Below, piece after piece: positions 51,027 through 60,397 of a stretch of DNA of 64,000 nucleotides (within the stretch, counting starts at the first letter, position 1; every line of letters begins with the position of its first letter). The DNA comes from ZC4RG42 sp036676355. GTDB lineage: Bacteria; Pseudomonadota; Gammaproteobacteria; Burkholderiales; SG8-39. The stretch lies in the NCBI GenBank assembly GCA_036676355.1, contig JAKFDA010000093.1:1-64000 (forward strand), written 5' to 3'. A program made the position numbers and the translations under genes. The notes below the pieces were generated by a model, which was not told where the DNA came from, made no database searches, and worked only from the letters and a program-made list of their open reading frames with translations.

Positions 51027-52786
51027 GGCTCAACGCCGCCTTTCACGACAGCGCCGCCTGTCTGGTGCACGACGGCATGCTGATCGCCGCCGCTGAGGAA
51101 GAGCGCTTCAGTCGCATCAAACACGCCAAACGACCGGTGCCGTTCAGTGTGTGGGAATTACCCTACAACGCGATCGATTACTGTCTGCGTGAAGCGAACA
51201 TCACGTTGGCCGATGTCGACCACGTCGCCTACTCGCTCGACCCCGCGCTGCTGCCGAATCGGCCCGAGCGCGACGCGCCCATCGTGCTGCCGCAACATCC
51301 GCCCGCCGCGCGCAGCGTCGACCGCAAGCCCTGGGATGATCTGTTTTATCTGTATGTCGTCAACGCGCCGCGCCAATTGAGCGGCGGTGCCCCGCATCAT
51401 CTGCGCGGGCGCATCAACCCCGGCAAGCCGCTGCGTTACGAATGGCATTTCGTCGAACACCATCTCGCTCATGAGTCGAGCGCGTTTCTCGCATCCCCTT
51501 ACGAATCGTGCGCCGTGCTCACGCTCGACGGACGCGGCGAGCAGGCGACCACGACTTACGGCGTGTGGCGCGACGGCGAGTTGCGCCGGCTGAAGCAGAT
51601 CGATGTGCCGCACTCGCTCGGTCTGCTGTACGAAGACGTGACGCGCTATCTGGGCTTCCTGCACTCGTCCGACGAGTACAAGGTCATGGCGCTCGCATCC
51701 TACGGCACGCCGCGCCATCTCGATGAGTTCCGCGACATCGTGCAGGTCGACGACGATGGCGGCTATCGCATCAACGGCCCCGACCTGGAAAATCGCTTCG
51801 GTTCCGCGCGCGAGCACAGCGCTCCGTTCGATGCACGGCACTTCGATATCGCCGCATCGCTGCAGAAGGTGCTGGAGCAAAGCGCGCTCAGGCTCGCGGC
51901 ATGGCTGCGCGAGGCGAGCGGCGAAAAACATCTGGCCATGGCGGGCGGCGTCGCGCTCAACTGCGTGATGAACGCGCGCATTCGCGACAGCGGTCTGTAC
52001 GACGACGTGTGGGTCCAGCCGGCCTCGGGCGACGCCGGCACCGCGCTGGGCGCCGCGCTATGGATCGACTATCGCCGTCGCGGCGAACGAAGCTGGCGGA
52101 TGGATCACGCGTACTACGGTCCCGGCTACGGCGACGACGAGATCGAGCAACTGCTCGAATGGAGCAAGATCCCCTATCGGCGACTCGACAACGTGGCGGA
52201 AGAAACCGCCAAACTGCTTGCGCAGAATTACATCATCGGCTGGTTTCAGGGACGCATGGAATTCGGTCCGCGCGCGCTCGGTGCGCGCTCGATCCTCGCC
52301 TCGCCGATCGACCCCGACATGAAAGGTCGCCTCAACGAACTGAAGGATCGCGAGGATTTCCGCCCGGTCGCGCCTGTGGTGCTGGAAGAAAAACTCGACG
52401 AATGGTTCGTGCGCAAGGACGGCATCACGGGCAAGGCACCGTTCATGCTGTTCGTGTACGGCGTGCGAGAGGATATCGCCACACGCATTCCGGCCGCGGT
52501 GCACGTAGACCGCACCGCACGCGTACAGACCGTCGATGCGCACGCCAATCCGCGCTATCGCGAACTGCTCGCGGCATTCGAGCGCCGCACCGGTGTGCCG
52601 GTGCTGGTCAATACCTCATTCAACAGCCGCGGGCAGCCGATCGTGTGTTCGCCGCGCGATGCCATCGAAGCGTTCTACAGCACGCCGCTCGATGCGCTGG
52701 TGATCGGCTCCTTCATGGTCACCAAGAATGTCACTGCGCAGGGTGACCCATTGCTCGCCGCGTCGGTGGCCGAGGCCATCGTATGA
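51014..52786 (+). CDS. NodU/TobZ family O-carbamoyltransferase
   Basis: A 590-residue carbamoyltransferase starting at GTG 51014 (GGAG nine bases upstream). The Kae1-like N-terminal domain begins YTLGLNAAFHDSAACLV and has the metal-site segment FVEHHLAHESSAF; the C-terminal half has GWFQGRMEFGPRALGARSIL and VLVNTSFNSRGQPIV, both strongly conserved in the family. These enzymes use carbamoyl phosphate and ATP to carbamoylate a sugar hydroxyl (Nod factor, nebramycin, cephamycin). Here the acceptor is probably the glycan made by the cluster. Confidence 0.95.
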   Translation: MYTLGLNAAFHDSAACLVHDGMLIAAAEEERFSRIKHAKRPVPFSVWELPYNAIDYCLREANITLADVDHVAYSLDPALLPNRPERDAPIVLPQHPPAARSVDRKPWDDLFYLYVVNAPRQLSGGAPHHLRGRINPGKPLRYEWHFVEHHLAHESSAFLASPYESCAVLTLDGRGEQATTTYGVWRDGELRRLKQIDVPHSLGLLYEDVTRYLGFLHSSDEYKVMALASYGTPRHLDEFRDIVQVDDDGGYRINGPDLENRFGSAREHSAPFDARHFDIAASLQKVLEQSALRLAAWLREASGEKHLAMAGGVALNCVMNARIRDSGLYDDVWVQPASGDAGTALGAALWIDYRRRGERSWRMDHAYYGPGYGDDEIEQLLEWSKIPYRRLDNVAEETAKLLAQNYIIGWFQGRMEFGPRALGARSILASPIDPDMKGRLNELKDREDFRPVAPVVLEEKLDEWFVRKDGITGKAPFMLFVYGVREDIATRIPAAVHVDRTARVQTVDAHANPRYRELLAAFERRTGVPVLVNTSFNSRGQPIVCSPRDAIEAFYSTPLDALVIGSFMVTKNVTAQGDPLLAASVAEAIV

Positions 52787-53784
52787 ACACATCACTGCAA
52801 CAGGCGGGCGCGCCGCTGGTGTCCGTGGTCGTCCCGACGTGCGGAAGACCGACGCTGCTGCGACGCTGCCTGCTCGCCCTGCGACGTCAGCGTATGCCGG
52901 GCAACAGCTACGAGATCATCGTTGCCGACGACGGTCACTCGGACGCGACGCAGCGCCTCGCGGAACAACTCGATGGTGCGGATCCCGAAGGGCCGCGCGT
53001 GCGCTACGTCCGCTCGCCTGGTTGCAAAGGCGGCCCCGCCGGTGCGCGCAACGCCGGCTGGCGCGCGGCGCATGCGCCGGTGATCGCCTTCACCGACGAC
53101 GATACCGTGCCCGCACGCGACTGGCTGGACGAAGGAATGCACGCGCTGCAACCGGGCGTTGCCGCCGCCACCGGCCGTACGCGCGTGCCGCTGCCGAGTG
53201 CCCCGACCGATTGGCAGCGCAACACCGCAGGACTCGAACGCGGCGAGTTCATCACCGCCAACTGTTTCGTACGGCGCGAGGTGCTGGAGGAACTGGACGG
53301 TTTCGACGAACGCTATCGTCGTCCGTGGCGCGAGGATTCCGACCTGCATTTCGCCATGCTGGAGCGAGGCATGGCGATCGCGCATGCGCCGCGCGCGCTG
53401 GTGCTTCATCCCGCACGCGAGGCTCCCTGGGGAGTCAGCGCGAAGATTCAGCAAAACGTTTACTTCGACGCGCTGCTGTTCAGGAAACATCCGCTGTTAT
53501 ACCGCGCGCGCATTTCTCCCGGCCCGCCGCTACGCTACTATTTCGCCGTCTCCGCGCTCGGCCTCGCCGCGATCGGCCTGCTCCGCGGCGCCCCGCTGCT
53601 GGCGCTCGGCGGGGGAACCGCCTGGCTCGCATGGACGGTCGGTTTCGCCGCCTATCGATTGCGCCACACTTCGCACGATCCGCGCCATATCGCCGAAATG
53701 CTTTACACCTCGGCGGTCATTCCGCCGCTAGCGGTGTATTGGCGCATCGCCGGCGCGCTGCGTTTCAAGGTCGCCTTCGCATGA
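52783..53784 (+). CDS. GT2 family glycosyltransferase with membrane segment
   Basis: A 333-residue GT-A glycosyltransferase. N-terminal LVSVVVPTCGRPTLLRRCL, donor site IIVADDGHSD, acidic motif VIAFTDDDTVPARDWL and the acceptor motif FDERYRRPWREDSDLHFAM are clear. The C-terminal 90 residues hold a hydrophobic hairpin (residues about 255-285) that may anchor it to the inner membrane. It overlaps both neighbours by four bases. Confidence 0.9.
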   Translation: MNTSLQQAGAPLVSVVVPTCGRPTLLRRCLLALRRQRMPGNSYEIIVADDGHSDATQRLAEQLDGADPEGPRVRYVRSPGCKGGPAGARNAGWRAAHAPVIAFTDDDTVPARDWLDEGMHALQPGVAAATGRTRVPLPSAPTDWQRNTAGLERGEFITANCFVRREVLEELDGFDERYRRPWREDSDLHFAMLERGMAIAHAPRALVLHPAREAPWGVSAKIQQNVYFDALLFRKHPLLYRARISPGPPLRYYFAVSALGLAAIGLLRGAPLLALGGGTAWLAWTVGFAAYRLRHTSHDPRHIAEMLYTSAVIPPLAVYWRIAGALRFKVAFA

Positions 53785-54812
53785 ACGCGCGCCCCGATCT
53801 GCTCGCCGATATTGCGACGACCGTACCACTGCCGCGCTTTGTGCAGATCGAGCCGGTCGGGCAATGCAATCTCCGCTGCGCCATGTGCACGATTCAGTAT
53901 CGCGCCGATGCACCGCATGACGGCTCACCCGCGCTGCTCTCGTTCGACGATTTCACCCGACTGCTGGCGCAGTTCGATGATGTCGATGCGCTACACCTGC
54001 AGGGCCTCGGCGAACCGCTCATGAATCCGGACTTCTTTCGCATGGTGCGCCATGCGGTGGACCGCGGCTTCAAGGTTTCCACCAACAGCAATCTCACCCT
54101 GCTCAGCGAAGCGCGCGCGCAGGCTTGCGTGGACAGCGGCCTCGACACGTTGCACATCTCGCTCGACGGCGCCAGCGCAGCGGTGTACGAATCGATCCGC
54201 CATGGGGCCTCCTTCGCCAAGGTCATGCGTAATCTCGAGCGGATCGTCGCCGCAAAAGAGCGATTGCAGAGCGCGACACCTCATCTGCGCATCGTGACGG
54301 TAGTGATGCGCAAGAACCTGGACGAACTCGCCGATATCGTCACGCTGGCTTTCACGCATGGCGTCGACTCGGTTTTTGTGCAGCATCTAAGCCATGATTT
54401 CCAGGAAAGCTCGTTACCCGAAGCGTACATCCCGATGCGCAGTTTCGTGCAAAACGAATCGCTGCTGAACGAAGACCGGGCGCGCATCCGCACGTGTTTC
54501 GGGCACGCGCGCGAGCGCGCCGCCGCGCTCGGCGTGCAATTGCGACTGCCGGCGCTCGAAAGCGAACGTCGCAATTCCACGCCATGCGGTTGCGACTGGC
54601 CCTGGCGCGGCGCCTACCTGACCTTTCGCGGCGAAGCGTTGCCATGCTGCATGGTCAGCACGCCGGAACGTTTCCGACTGGGCAATATGCTGCAGCGCGG
54701 CGTCAGCGAGGTGTGGAACGACATGCCTTATCGGCAACTGCGCGAAGCGCTGGAGTCCGGCCACCCGCCCGATATCTGCCGTTCCTGTTCTCTCTATCGG
54801 CATACCTTCTGA
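53781..54812 (+). CDS. Radical SAM protein with SPASM domain
   Basis: A 343-residue enzyme. The radical SAM cluster motif is VGQCNLRCAMCTIQ (CxxxCxxC), followed by LHLQGLGEPLMNPDF and LHISLDGASA, typical of SPASM-type proteins. The C-terminal SPASM region has cysteines in PCGCDW, LPCCMVS and DICRSCSLY for auxiliary clusters. Similar proteins act in peptide maturation, sugar epimerisation or dehydrogenation, and several sit in glycan clusters. Position between a GT2 and a GT9 gene, with a four-base overlap, argues for action on a glycan intermediate, which is an inference. Confidence 0.92.
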   Translation: MNARPDLLADIATTVPLPRFVQIEPVGQCNLRCAMCTIQYRADAPHDGSPALLSFDDFTRLLAQFDDVDALHLQGLGEPLMNPDFFRMVRHAVDRGFKVSTNSNLTLLSEARAQACVDSGLDTLHISLDGASAAVYESIRHGASFAKVMRNLERIVAAKERLQSATPHLRIVTVVMRKNLDELADIVTLAFTHGVDSVFVQHLSHDFQESSLPEAYIPMRSFVQNESLLNEDRARIRTCFGHARERAAALGVQLRLPALESERRNSTPCGCDWPWRGAYLTFRGEALPCCMVSTPERFRLGNMLQRGVSEVWNDMPYRQLREALESGHPPDICRSCSLYRHTF

Positions 54813-54814
54813 GC

Positions 54815-55888
54815 ATGGCGCACGCACATCCGGATCGCGTTTCGCCAACACCGCAGCGCATTGCGGTGTTTCGCGCCTTGCAGATCGGCGACATGCTGGT
54901 CGTCGTGCCGGCCTTGCGCGCATTGCGTCGTGCCTATCCCCGCGCGCACATCACGCTTATCGGTTTACCGTGGGCGCGCGACTTCGTCGAACGCTTCGGC
55001 TATTGCGACGACCTGCTCGAATTCCCCGGCTACCCCGGCCTGCCCGAGTGCGAACCCGACACGCGGGCGCTGGCGGATTTTTACACTGCGGCACGCGCCC
55101 GGCGCTTCGATCTCGCCTTGCAGATGCACGGCAGCGGGCGCTTGACCAACGCGCTCGTACTCGAACTGGGCGCGCAGGCCGTTACGGGCTTCCGCCCCGC
55201 CGAAGCCCGCGCGCCGTCGCACTTCCTGCCATGGCAAACCCATCAGTCCGAACTGCGCCGTTATCTCGACCTGATGAGCGCGATCGGCGTACCGCCGCAG
55301 GGCGAGCATCTCGAATTCCCCGTCCGTCCGGCAGAACAACACGAAGCAGCCGAATTGCTGAAGCGCCATTTTCCGCTTGCTGCCGCGCCCTACATCTGCC
55401 TGCACGCCGGTGCGCGTCTGCCGTCGCGCCGCTGGCCGGCCGAACGTTTCGCCGCCGTAGCGGATGCGCTTGCGCGCCACGGCTACACCATTGTGCTGAC
55501 CGGCGCGCCTGAAGAAGCCGCTGTCGGCATTCAAGTGTGCGAAGGGATGCGTCGAGCCGCGGTCAACCTGATCGGCAAAACCAGCCTGGGGGCGTTTGCC
55601 GCCTTGGTGCGCGCAGCGCGCCTGCTGATCTGCAACGATACCAGCGCCTCGCATGTGGCCGCCGCGACGCGCACGCCGAGTGTCGTAATTTCTTCCGCCG
55701 CGGATGTGGCGCGCTGGCGCCCGCTGGATCAAAGCCGTCATCGCGTGCTTTGGCATGACACCGACTGTCGCCCTTGCGATCACGCCATCTGCCCGACCCG
55801 ACACGAATGCGCACTGGGCGTCGAGGCCAAATCCGTCATCGCGATGGCCCGCGATTTGCTGAATGTGGGCGAACGCGACGCGGCGTAA
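54815..55888 (+). CDS. GT9 heptosyltransferase-like protein (second copy)
   Basis: A 357-residue GT-B enzyme. RIAVFRALQIGDMLVVVPALR is a variant of the GT9 N-terminal motif; the C-terminal domain has ICLHAGARLPSRRWP and LICNDTSASHVAAATRTP. The end has a Cys-rich segment (TDCRPCDHAICPTRHEC) that resembles a zinc or cluster site and parallels the CRYCYRSVC of the first copy, so the two may be distant paralogues. It starts two bases after the radical SAM stop. Confidence 0.9.
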   Translation: MAHAHPDRVSPTPQRIAVFRALQIGDMLVVVPALRALRRAYPRAHITLIGLPWARDFVERFGYCDDLLEFPGYPGLPECEPDTRALADFYTAARARRFDLALQMHGSGRLTNALVLELGAQAVTGFRPAEARAPSHFLPWQTHQSELRRYLDLMSAIGVPPQGEHLEFPVRPAEQHEAAELLKRHFPLAAAPYICLHAGARLPSRRWPAERFAAVADALARHGYTIVLTGAPEEAAVGIQVCEGMRRAAVNLIGKTSLGAFAALVRAARLLICNDTSASHVAAATRTPSVVISSAADVARWRPLDQSRHRVLWHDTDCRPCDHAICPTRHECALGVEAKSVIAMARDLLNVGERDAA

Positions 55889-55946
55889 GAGGAGAAGCTT
55901 GAACGAGCGAAGGCCTTCAAATTTTTTGTCAACGAGATTTTGAAAC

Positions 55947-56891
55947 GTGAAACGTCTCCGCATCCTCACCTGGCATGTGCACGGTAATTACCTCTATTAC
56001 CTCACTCAGGTTCCGCACGATTTTTTCGTGCTGACGGATGCACGGCGCTCGCCGGGTTATGCCGGTCGCGCCGGCACGCTGCCGTGGGGGCCGAACGTGA
56101 TCGAAGTGCCGGTGGCGCAGGTGCGCGAAACGCCGTTCGACTGCGTGCTGTATCAATCGCGCCGGGGCTGGGAGCGCGACCGCCTCGATCTGCTGTCCGA
56201 AGCGCAGCGCAAACTGCCGCGCATTTTTCTGGAACACGATCCGCCGCAGGCGCATCCGACCGACACGCGGCACTTCGTCGACGATCCGGGCGCGATGCTG
56301 GTTCATGTCACGGCTTTCAACGCTTTGATGTGGGACAGCGGCCGCACACCCACGACCGTCATCGAGCACGGCGTCAAGCCGCTCAGCACGGCGCGCTACA
56401 GCGGTGAACTCGAACGGGGCATCGTCGTTGTGAACAATCTGCGCAAACGCGGTCGTCGCCTCGGCGCCGACGTGTTTCACCGGGTGCGCGAACAGGTACC
56501 TCTCGATCTGGTCGGCATGGACGCCGAAAGCGCCGGCGGATCCGGGGAAATCGGCAACGTCGCGCTGACCGCGCATATCGCGCGCTACCGTTTTTTTTTC
56601 AACCCGATCCGCTGGACGAGCCTGGGGCTGGCGGTCATCGAAGCGATGATGGTGGGGCTACCCATTGTCGGGCTGGCTACCACCGAGATGAGCACTGTCG
56701 TGCGCAACGGCGAGTCGGGCTGGGTGGATACGCGCATCGAAGTACTGGTGGAACGCATGCAGGCGCTGTTGGCCGACCCGGCCGAAGCGCGCCGGCTCGG
56801 CGAAAACGCGCGCCGCGACGCGCTCGAGCGCTTCAATATCGATCGCTTCGCGGCCGAGTGGTCACGCCTCTTGCTAGAGGTCTGCACATGA
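55947..56891 (+). CDS. Glycosyltransferase (GT4/GT1-like)
   Basis: A 314-residue protein with GTG start (55947). The C-terminal half has ARYRFFFNPIRWTSLGLAVI then MMVGLPIVGLATTEM, the acceptor and nucleotide part of a GT-B fold, and DALERFNIDRFAAEW at the end. The N-terminal half is short (LRILTWHVHGNYLYYLTQV). Similar short transferases occur in capsule and LPS clusters. The donor is unknown. A 94-base gap follows before the GH1-like gene. Confidence 0.8.
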   Translation: MKRLRILTWHVHGNYLYYLTQVPHDFFVLTDARRSPGYAGRAGTLPWGPNVIEVPVAQVRETPFDCVLYQSRRGWERDRLDLLSEAQRKLPRIFLEHDPPQAHPTDTRHFVDDPGAMLVHVTAFNALMWDSGRTPTTVIEHGVKPLSTARYSGELERGIVVVNNLRKRGRRLGADVFHRVREQVPLDLVGMDAESAGGSGEIGNVALTAHIARYRFFFNPIRWTSLGLAVIEAMMVGLPIVGLATTEMSTVVRNGESGWVDTRIEVLVERMQALLADPAEARRLGENARRDALERFNIDRFAAEWSRLLLEVCT

Positions 56892-56985
56892 CCGGGGTGG
56901 GATTCGATGCATCTGGCCTCTGCGGTTTTTCCGGGGGTTTTTACGAGGCAGTCCCCTTAAACGCCCGATCGAAGGAAGCGCCGCC

Positions 56986-58185
56986 ATGCTGAACAGCTTT
57001 TTCATCGCCGGCTTTCCCGGCACGACCCGCGTGCCGCGCAGCGGCCGCCGGATCGAGCAGGCGGAAATTTGCGGCCACCAGCGCTTTTACGCGCAGGACT
57101 ACGTCCGTGCCAGAAAACTCGGCTTGCAGGTCGCGCGCGAGTCGGCGCAATGGCCGGCAATCGAGCGTGTTGCGGGACACTACGATTTTTCCTTTGTGCG
57201 GCGTCGCATCCACTGCGCGCGCGCGCAAGGCATTCAACTGATCTGGACCCTGCTCGACGGCGGCTGGCCGTCGGACCTGGACGTCATGCGACCGGTATTC
57301 GTGCAGCGTTTCGCCGCCTACGCACGTGCCTTCGCGAGACTGTTACGCGATCAGGAGGTCAAGGATCCGGTCGTCGTGCCGATTAACGAAATCGGTCCGC
57401 TCGCGCGCGCGGGTGGCGAACTGGCGCATGCCTTTCCGTTTCTGGAGGAGCGCGGCCTTGAATTGCGCTGCCAGCTCGTGCGCGCGTCGGTCGCGGCGAT
57501 CGATGCGCTGCGCGAGGTCATCCCGGAAATTCGCATCATGCACGTCGAACCGATGTTTCACGTCGCGCCGCATCCGTTCCACCCGGAGGACAGCGACGCG
57601 GCCGAATCGATGCGCCGCGAACAATATGCGGTGTTCGACATGCTGAGCGGCCGCATCTGGCCGCAACTCGGCGGACGCGAGCATCATCTCGATGTGCTCG
57701 GTGTCAGCCACTACCTCGCCGGTCAGTATTACTACGCTGGCCCAAAACATCCGGGCAAGATGATCAACCCGCAAGCCGCGGAATGGCGCCGCCTGAGCGA
57801 CATGCTGGCCGAAGTCGGACGGCGTTACACCTGCCCGTTGCTGCTTGCCGCCACCGGCCATGACGGCGCCGGACGCGCCGCATGGCTGCGCTACGTCTGC
57901 CGCGAGGTGCAGCATGCGACTGCGCGAGGCATCGCGGTGAAAGGGGTGTGCATGCAGCCGATCGTCGACTGCACCGCACCGCAATTCGAAGCGCGCAGCG
58001 CGAGCGGCCTATGGGGCGCCGCCGACGAGGAAGGCGAACGCAGTGTCGATATGTGGCTCGCCAAGGAACTGCGCGAACAGCAACGCGCCTTCGAGCGCAT
58101 GAGCAGCGTGTCGGGCATGAACGCGACCGAACTGGACGTCGCCGAACGCGCGCGCATCGCCAGCAACCGGGCGCTCGACGCATGA
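56986..58185 (+). CDS. GH1-like TIM-barrel protein missing its nucleophile
   Basis: A 399-residue glycoside hydrolase-like barrel. The fold follows family members I know of: LGLQVARESAQWPAIERVAG, QLIWTLLDGGWPSDLDVM, acid/base segment VVPINEIGPL with Glu135, VLGVSHYLAGQYYYAG, and PLLLAATGHDGAG. In the last segment active relatives read AETG, with Glu as nucleophile; here codon 289 (GCC at 57850) gives Ala. The catalytic pair is therefore incomplete, so it may bind rather than cut glycans, or act differently. It has no signal peptide. It overlaps the next gene by four bases. Confidence 0.82.
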   Translation: MLNSFFIAGFPGTTRVPRSGRRIEQAEICGHQRFYAQDYVRARKLGLQVARESAQWPAIERVAGHYDFSFVRRRIHCARAQGIQLIWTLLDGGWPSDLDVMRPVFVQRFAAYARAFARLLRDQEVKDPVVVPINEIGPLARAGGELAHAFPFLEERGLELRCQLVRASVAAIDALREVIPEIRIMHVEPMFHVAPHPFHPEDSDAAESMRREQYAVFDMLSGRIWPQLGGREHHLDVLGVSHYLAGQYYYAGPKHPGKMINPQAAEWRRLSDMLAEVGRRYTCPLLLAATGHDGAGRAAWLRYVCREVQHATARGIAVKGVCMQPIVDCTAPQFEARSASGLWGAADEEGERSVDMWLAKELREQQRAFERMSSVSGMNATELDVAERARIASNRALDA

Positions 58186-59222
58186 GGCGTCGCACGCGTC
58201 AACGCGTGTTGGTGACCGGCGGCGCCGGCTTTCTCGGCTCGCACCTGTGCGATCGACTGCTCGCGCAGGGCGATGAAGTGCTGTGCGTCGATAACTTCTA
58301 CACCGGCGATCGCGACAACATCGCGCACCTGCTGCGCCATACGCGCTTCGAACTGATGCGCCACGACATCACTTTTCCGCTGTACGTCGAGGTCGACCGC
58401 ATCTATAACCTCGCCTGCCCGGCATCACCGATTCACTACCAGACCGATCCGGTGCAGACCCTGAAAACCTGCATCCACGGCGCAATCAACATGCTCGGGC
58501 TGGCCAAGCGCCTGGGTATACCGATCCTGCAGGCTTCGACCAGCGAGGTCTATGGCGACCCGACGGAGCATCCGCAATTCGAAGGCTATTGGGGACACGT
58601 GAATCCGACCGGACCACGCGCCTGTTACGACGAAGGAAAACGCTGCGCCGAAACGCTGTTCTTCGACTACCATCGCCAGCATCGCGTGCCGGTGAAAATC
58701 GCGCGCATCTTCAATACCTATGGTCCGCGCATGGCCGACGACGATGGCCGCGTCGTATCGAATTTCATCATGCAGGCGTTACGCGGCGAGCCGATCACGC
58801 TTTACGGCGACGGCGCGCAAACGCGCTCCTTCTGCTATGTGGACGATCTCGTCGACGGACTGATACGGCTGATGAACACCGAGAACGAGTTCATCGGTCC
58901 GGTCAATTTCGGCAATCCGGCCGAAACAACGGTGCACCAACTTGCAGAACGCATCATTGCCCTTACCGAGTCGACCTCCGCGATCGAATATCGTCCTTTA
59001 CCGACCGATGATCCGGTACGGCGTTGCCCCGATATCGGGCTTGCTCAGACCAGACTCGGATGGTCACCGCAGATCGAACTGGAAGAAGGTTTGAAACAAA
59101 CCATCGGTTACTTCTGCGCTGCGCTCGAAATCGATGTCCCGGCACAATGCGTCGCACATCTGTCGCCGCCGGATTCAATACCGCGCCGATTGGCGGGCGC
59201 ATCGGCCATGCCCGATTTCTGA
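58182..59222 (+). CDS. UDP-glucuronate decarboxylase-like extended SDR
   Basis: A 346-residue nucleotide-sugar SDR. The cofactor motif is VLVTGGAGFLGSHLCDRL, and the family markers are YNLACPASPIHYQTDPVQTL, STSEVYGDP, YDEGKRCAETLFFDY (Tyr-x3-Lys) and ARIFNTYGPRM. This is the UDP-glucuronate decarboxylase (UDP-xylose synthase) subgroup. It should provide UDP-xylose or a related sugar for one of the transferases. The last gene of the cluster; it is convergent with a histidine kinase gene 34 bases away. Confidence 0.88.
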   Translation: MRRRTRQRVLVTGGAGFLGSHLCDRLLAQGDEVLCVDNFYTGDRDNIAHLLRHTRFELMRHDITFPLYVEVDRIYNLACPASPIHYQTDPVQTLKTCIHGAINMLGLAKRLGIPILQASTSEVYGDPTEHPQFEGYWGHVNPTGPRACYDEGKRCAETLFFDYHRQHRVPVKIARIFNTYGPRMADDDGRVVSNFIMQALRGEPITLYGDGAQTRSFCYVDDLVDGLIRLMNTENEFIGPVNFGNPAETTVHQLAERIIALTESTSAIEYRPLPTDDPVRRCPDIGLAQTRLGWSPQIELEEGLKQTIGYFCAALEIDVPAQCVAHLSPPDSIPRRLAGASAMPDF

Positions 59223-59256
59223 AGACCCCCGGCGCGAGAACTCTTCTTCGCTTGGC

Positions 59257-60357
59257 TTATTGCCGCAACGGCAGGCGCACGTTGAACTGACTGCCTTTGC
59301 CCGGTCCGTCACTGCGCGCCTGCACAATGCCGTTGTGCATGGTCACGAATTCGCGCACCAGCGCGAGCCCGATGCCCAGGCCGCCTTTGGCGACGGCCCC
59401 GTCCGCTTGTGTAAAGAGTTCGAATATCCGCGGCAGCGCCTCGGGGTCGATCCCGCATCCGGTGTCTACGATCTTGACGACGGCTTCCGCGCCCTCCACG
59501 GTGGCTTCGACTGTTATCTGCCCACCGTCCGGGGTGAACTTCGTGGCGTTCTGGAGCAGATTGACAAACACCTGATGCAACCGGTCGATGTCGCACAGGA
59601 CCGGAATGGGAGCCTCGAGCAATATCGTTTTAAGCATCTGTCGTTTTTGTCCGGCCGATTCAGCCACTGTTGCGACAGCCAGATCCACCACACCGCGCAG
59701 GTCGACTTCGCGCATGTTCAGTGCGACCTTGCCGGTTTCCACGCGGGTAACGTCGAGCAGGTCGTCCACCAGCCGTTTGATGAAGTCGATCTGACGCTGC
59801 ATGATCTTGATCGGGAAGAGCAGATCGGCATCGCCATGCGTCTTTATGCGCACGATCTCCAGCGCGTTCGACAGCGGCGAGATCGTATTGCGCACTTCAT
59901 GGCCCAGCGTTCCGATAAAGCCGCTACGCTCCTTTTCGGCGCGCCCGCATATCGTTGCCCGATTACGCAGCGCTTCGAGTTGCTGCTTCAACTCGGTGCG
60001 ATCTTCGAGGATCTTGCAGTAGCCCGTTATCTCGCCTTGCGCGCTTGTCAGTTCGACCAGGCATCCCATCGCCCAGAAGCGAGTGCCGTCCGCGCGCAGC
60101 ATCCAGCGATCGTCTTCCGATGATTTACGTGCATTGGCCGCGTCGATTTCGTAGCGCGGGATGCCGCGCTCGACATCCTCGGGAACGAACAGCAAATCCA
60201 TCTGATGACCGATTACATCGACCGCCTCGTATCCAAACAGGGACGAAGCCTTGGCATTCAACCACTGGATCTTTCTGTTTGCGTCAAGCAGGATGATGGC
60301 GTGCTGCGGTGTCTGCGCCGCAAACAACACCATCAGCGCCGTTGCTTCCATGCCCAT
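59257..60357 (-). CDS. PAS-domain histidine kinase (soluble)
   Basis: A 366-residue kinase without transmembrane segments. The PAS domain (about 10-125) has AIILLDANRKIQWLNAKAS and VIGHQMDLLFVPEDV; the HisKA box is FIGTLGHEVRNTISPLSNAL; the ATPase domain has NLLQNATKFTPDGG, IVDTGCGID and GGLGIGLALVREFV. It ends in the standard FNVRLPLRQ. No regulator is adjacent; a one-gene orphan. The response regulator at 44558 is a candidate partner, unproven. Confidence 0.92.
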   Translation of the reverse strand: MGMEATALMVLFAAQTPQHAIILLDANRKIQWLNAKASSLFGYEAVDVIGHQMDLLFVPEDVERGIPRYEIDAANARKSSEDDRWMLRADGTRFWAMGCLVELTSAQGEITGYCKILEDRTELKQQLEALRNRATICGRAEKERSGFIGTLGHEVRNTISPLSNALEIVRIKTHGDADLLFPIKIMQRQIDFIKRLVDDLLDVTRVETGKVALNMREVDLRGVVDLAVATVAESAGQKRQMLKTILLEAPIPVLCDIDRLHQVFVNLLQNATKFTPDGGQITVEATVEGAEAVVKIVDTGCGIDPEALPRIFELFTQADGAVAKGGLGIGLALVREFVTMHNGIVQARSDGPGKGSQFNVRLPLRQ

Positions 60358-60397
60358 TTGCGGCTTGAAATGCCGGCGCCTTGTGCCGATGCGCTTC

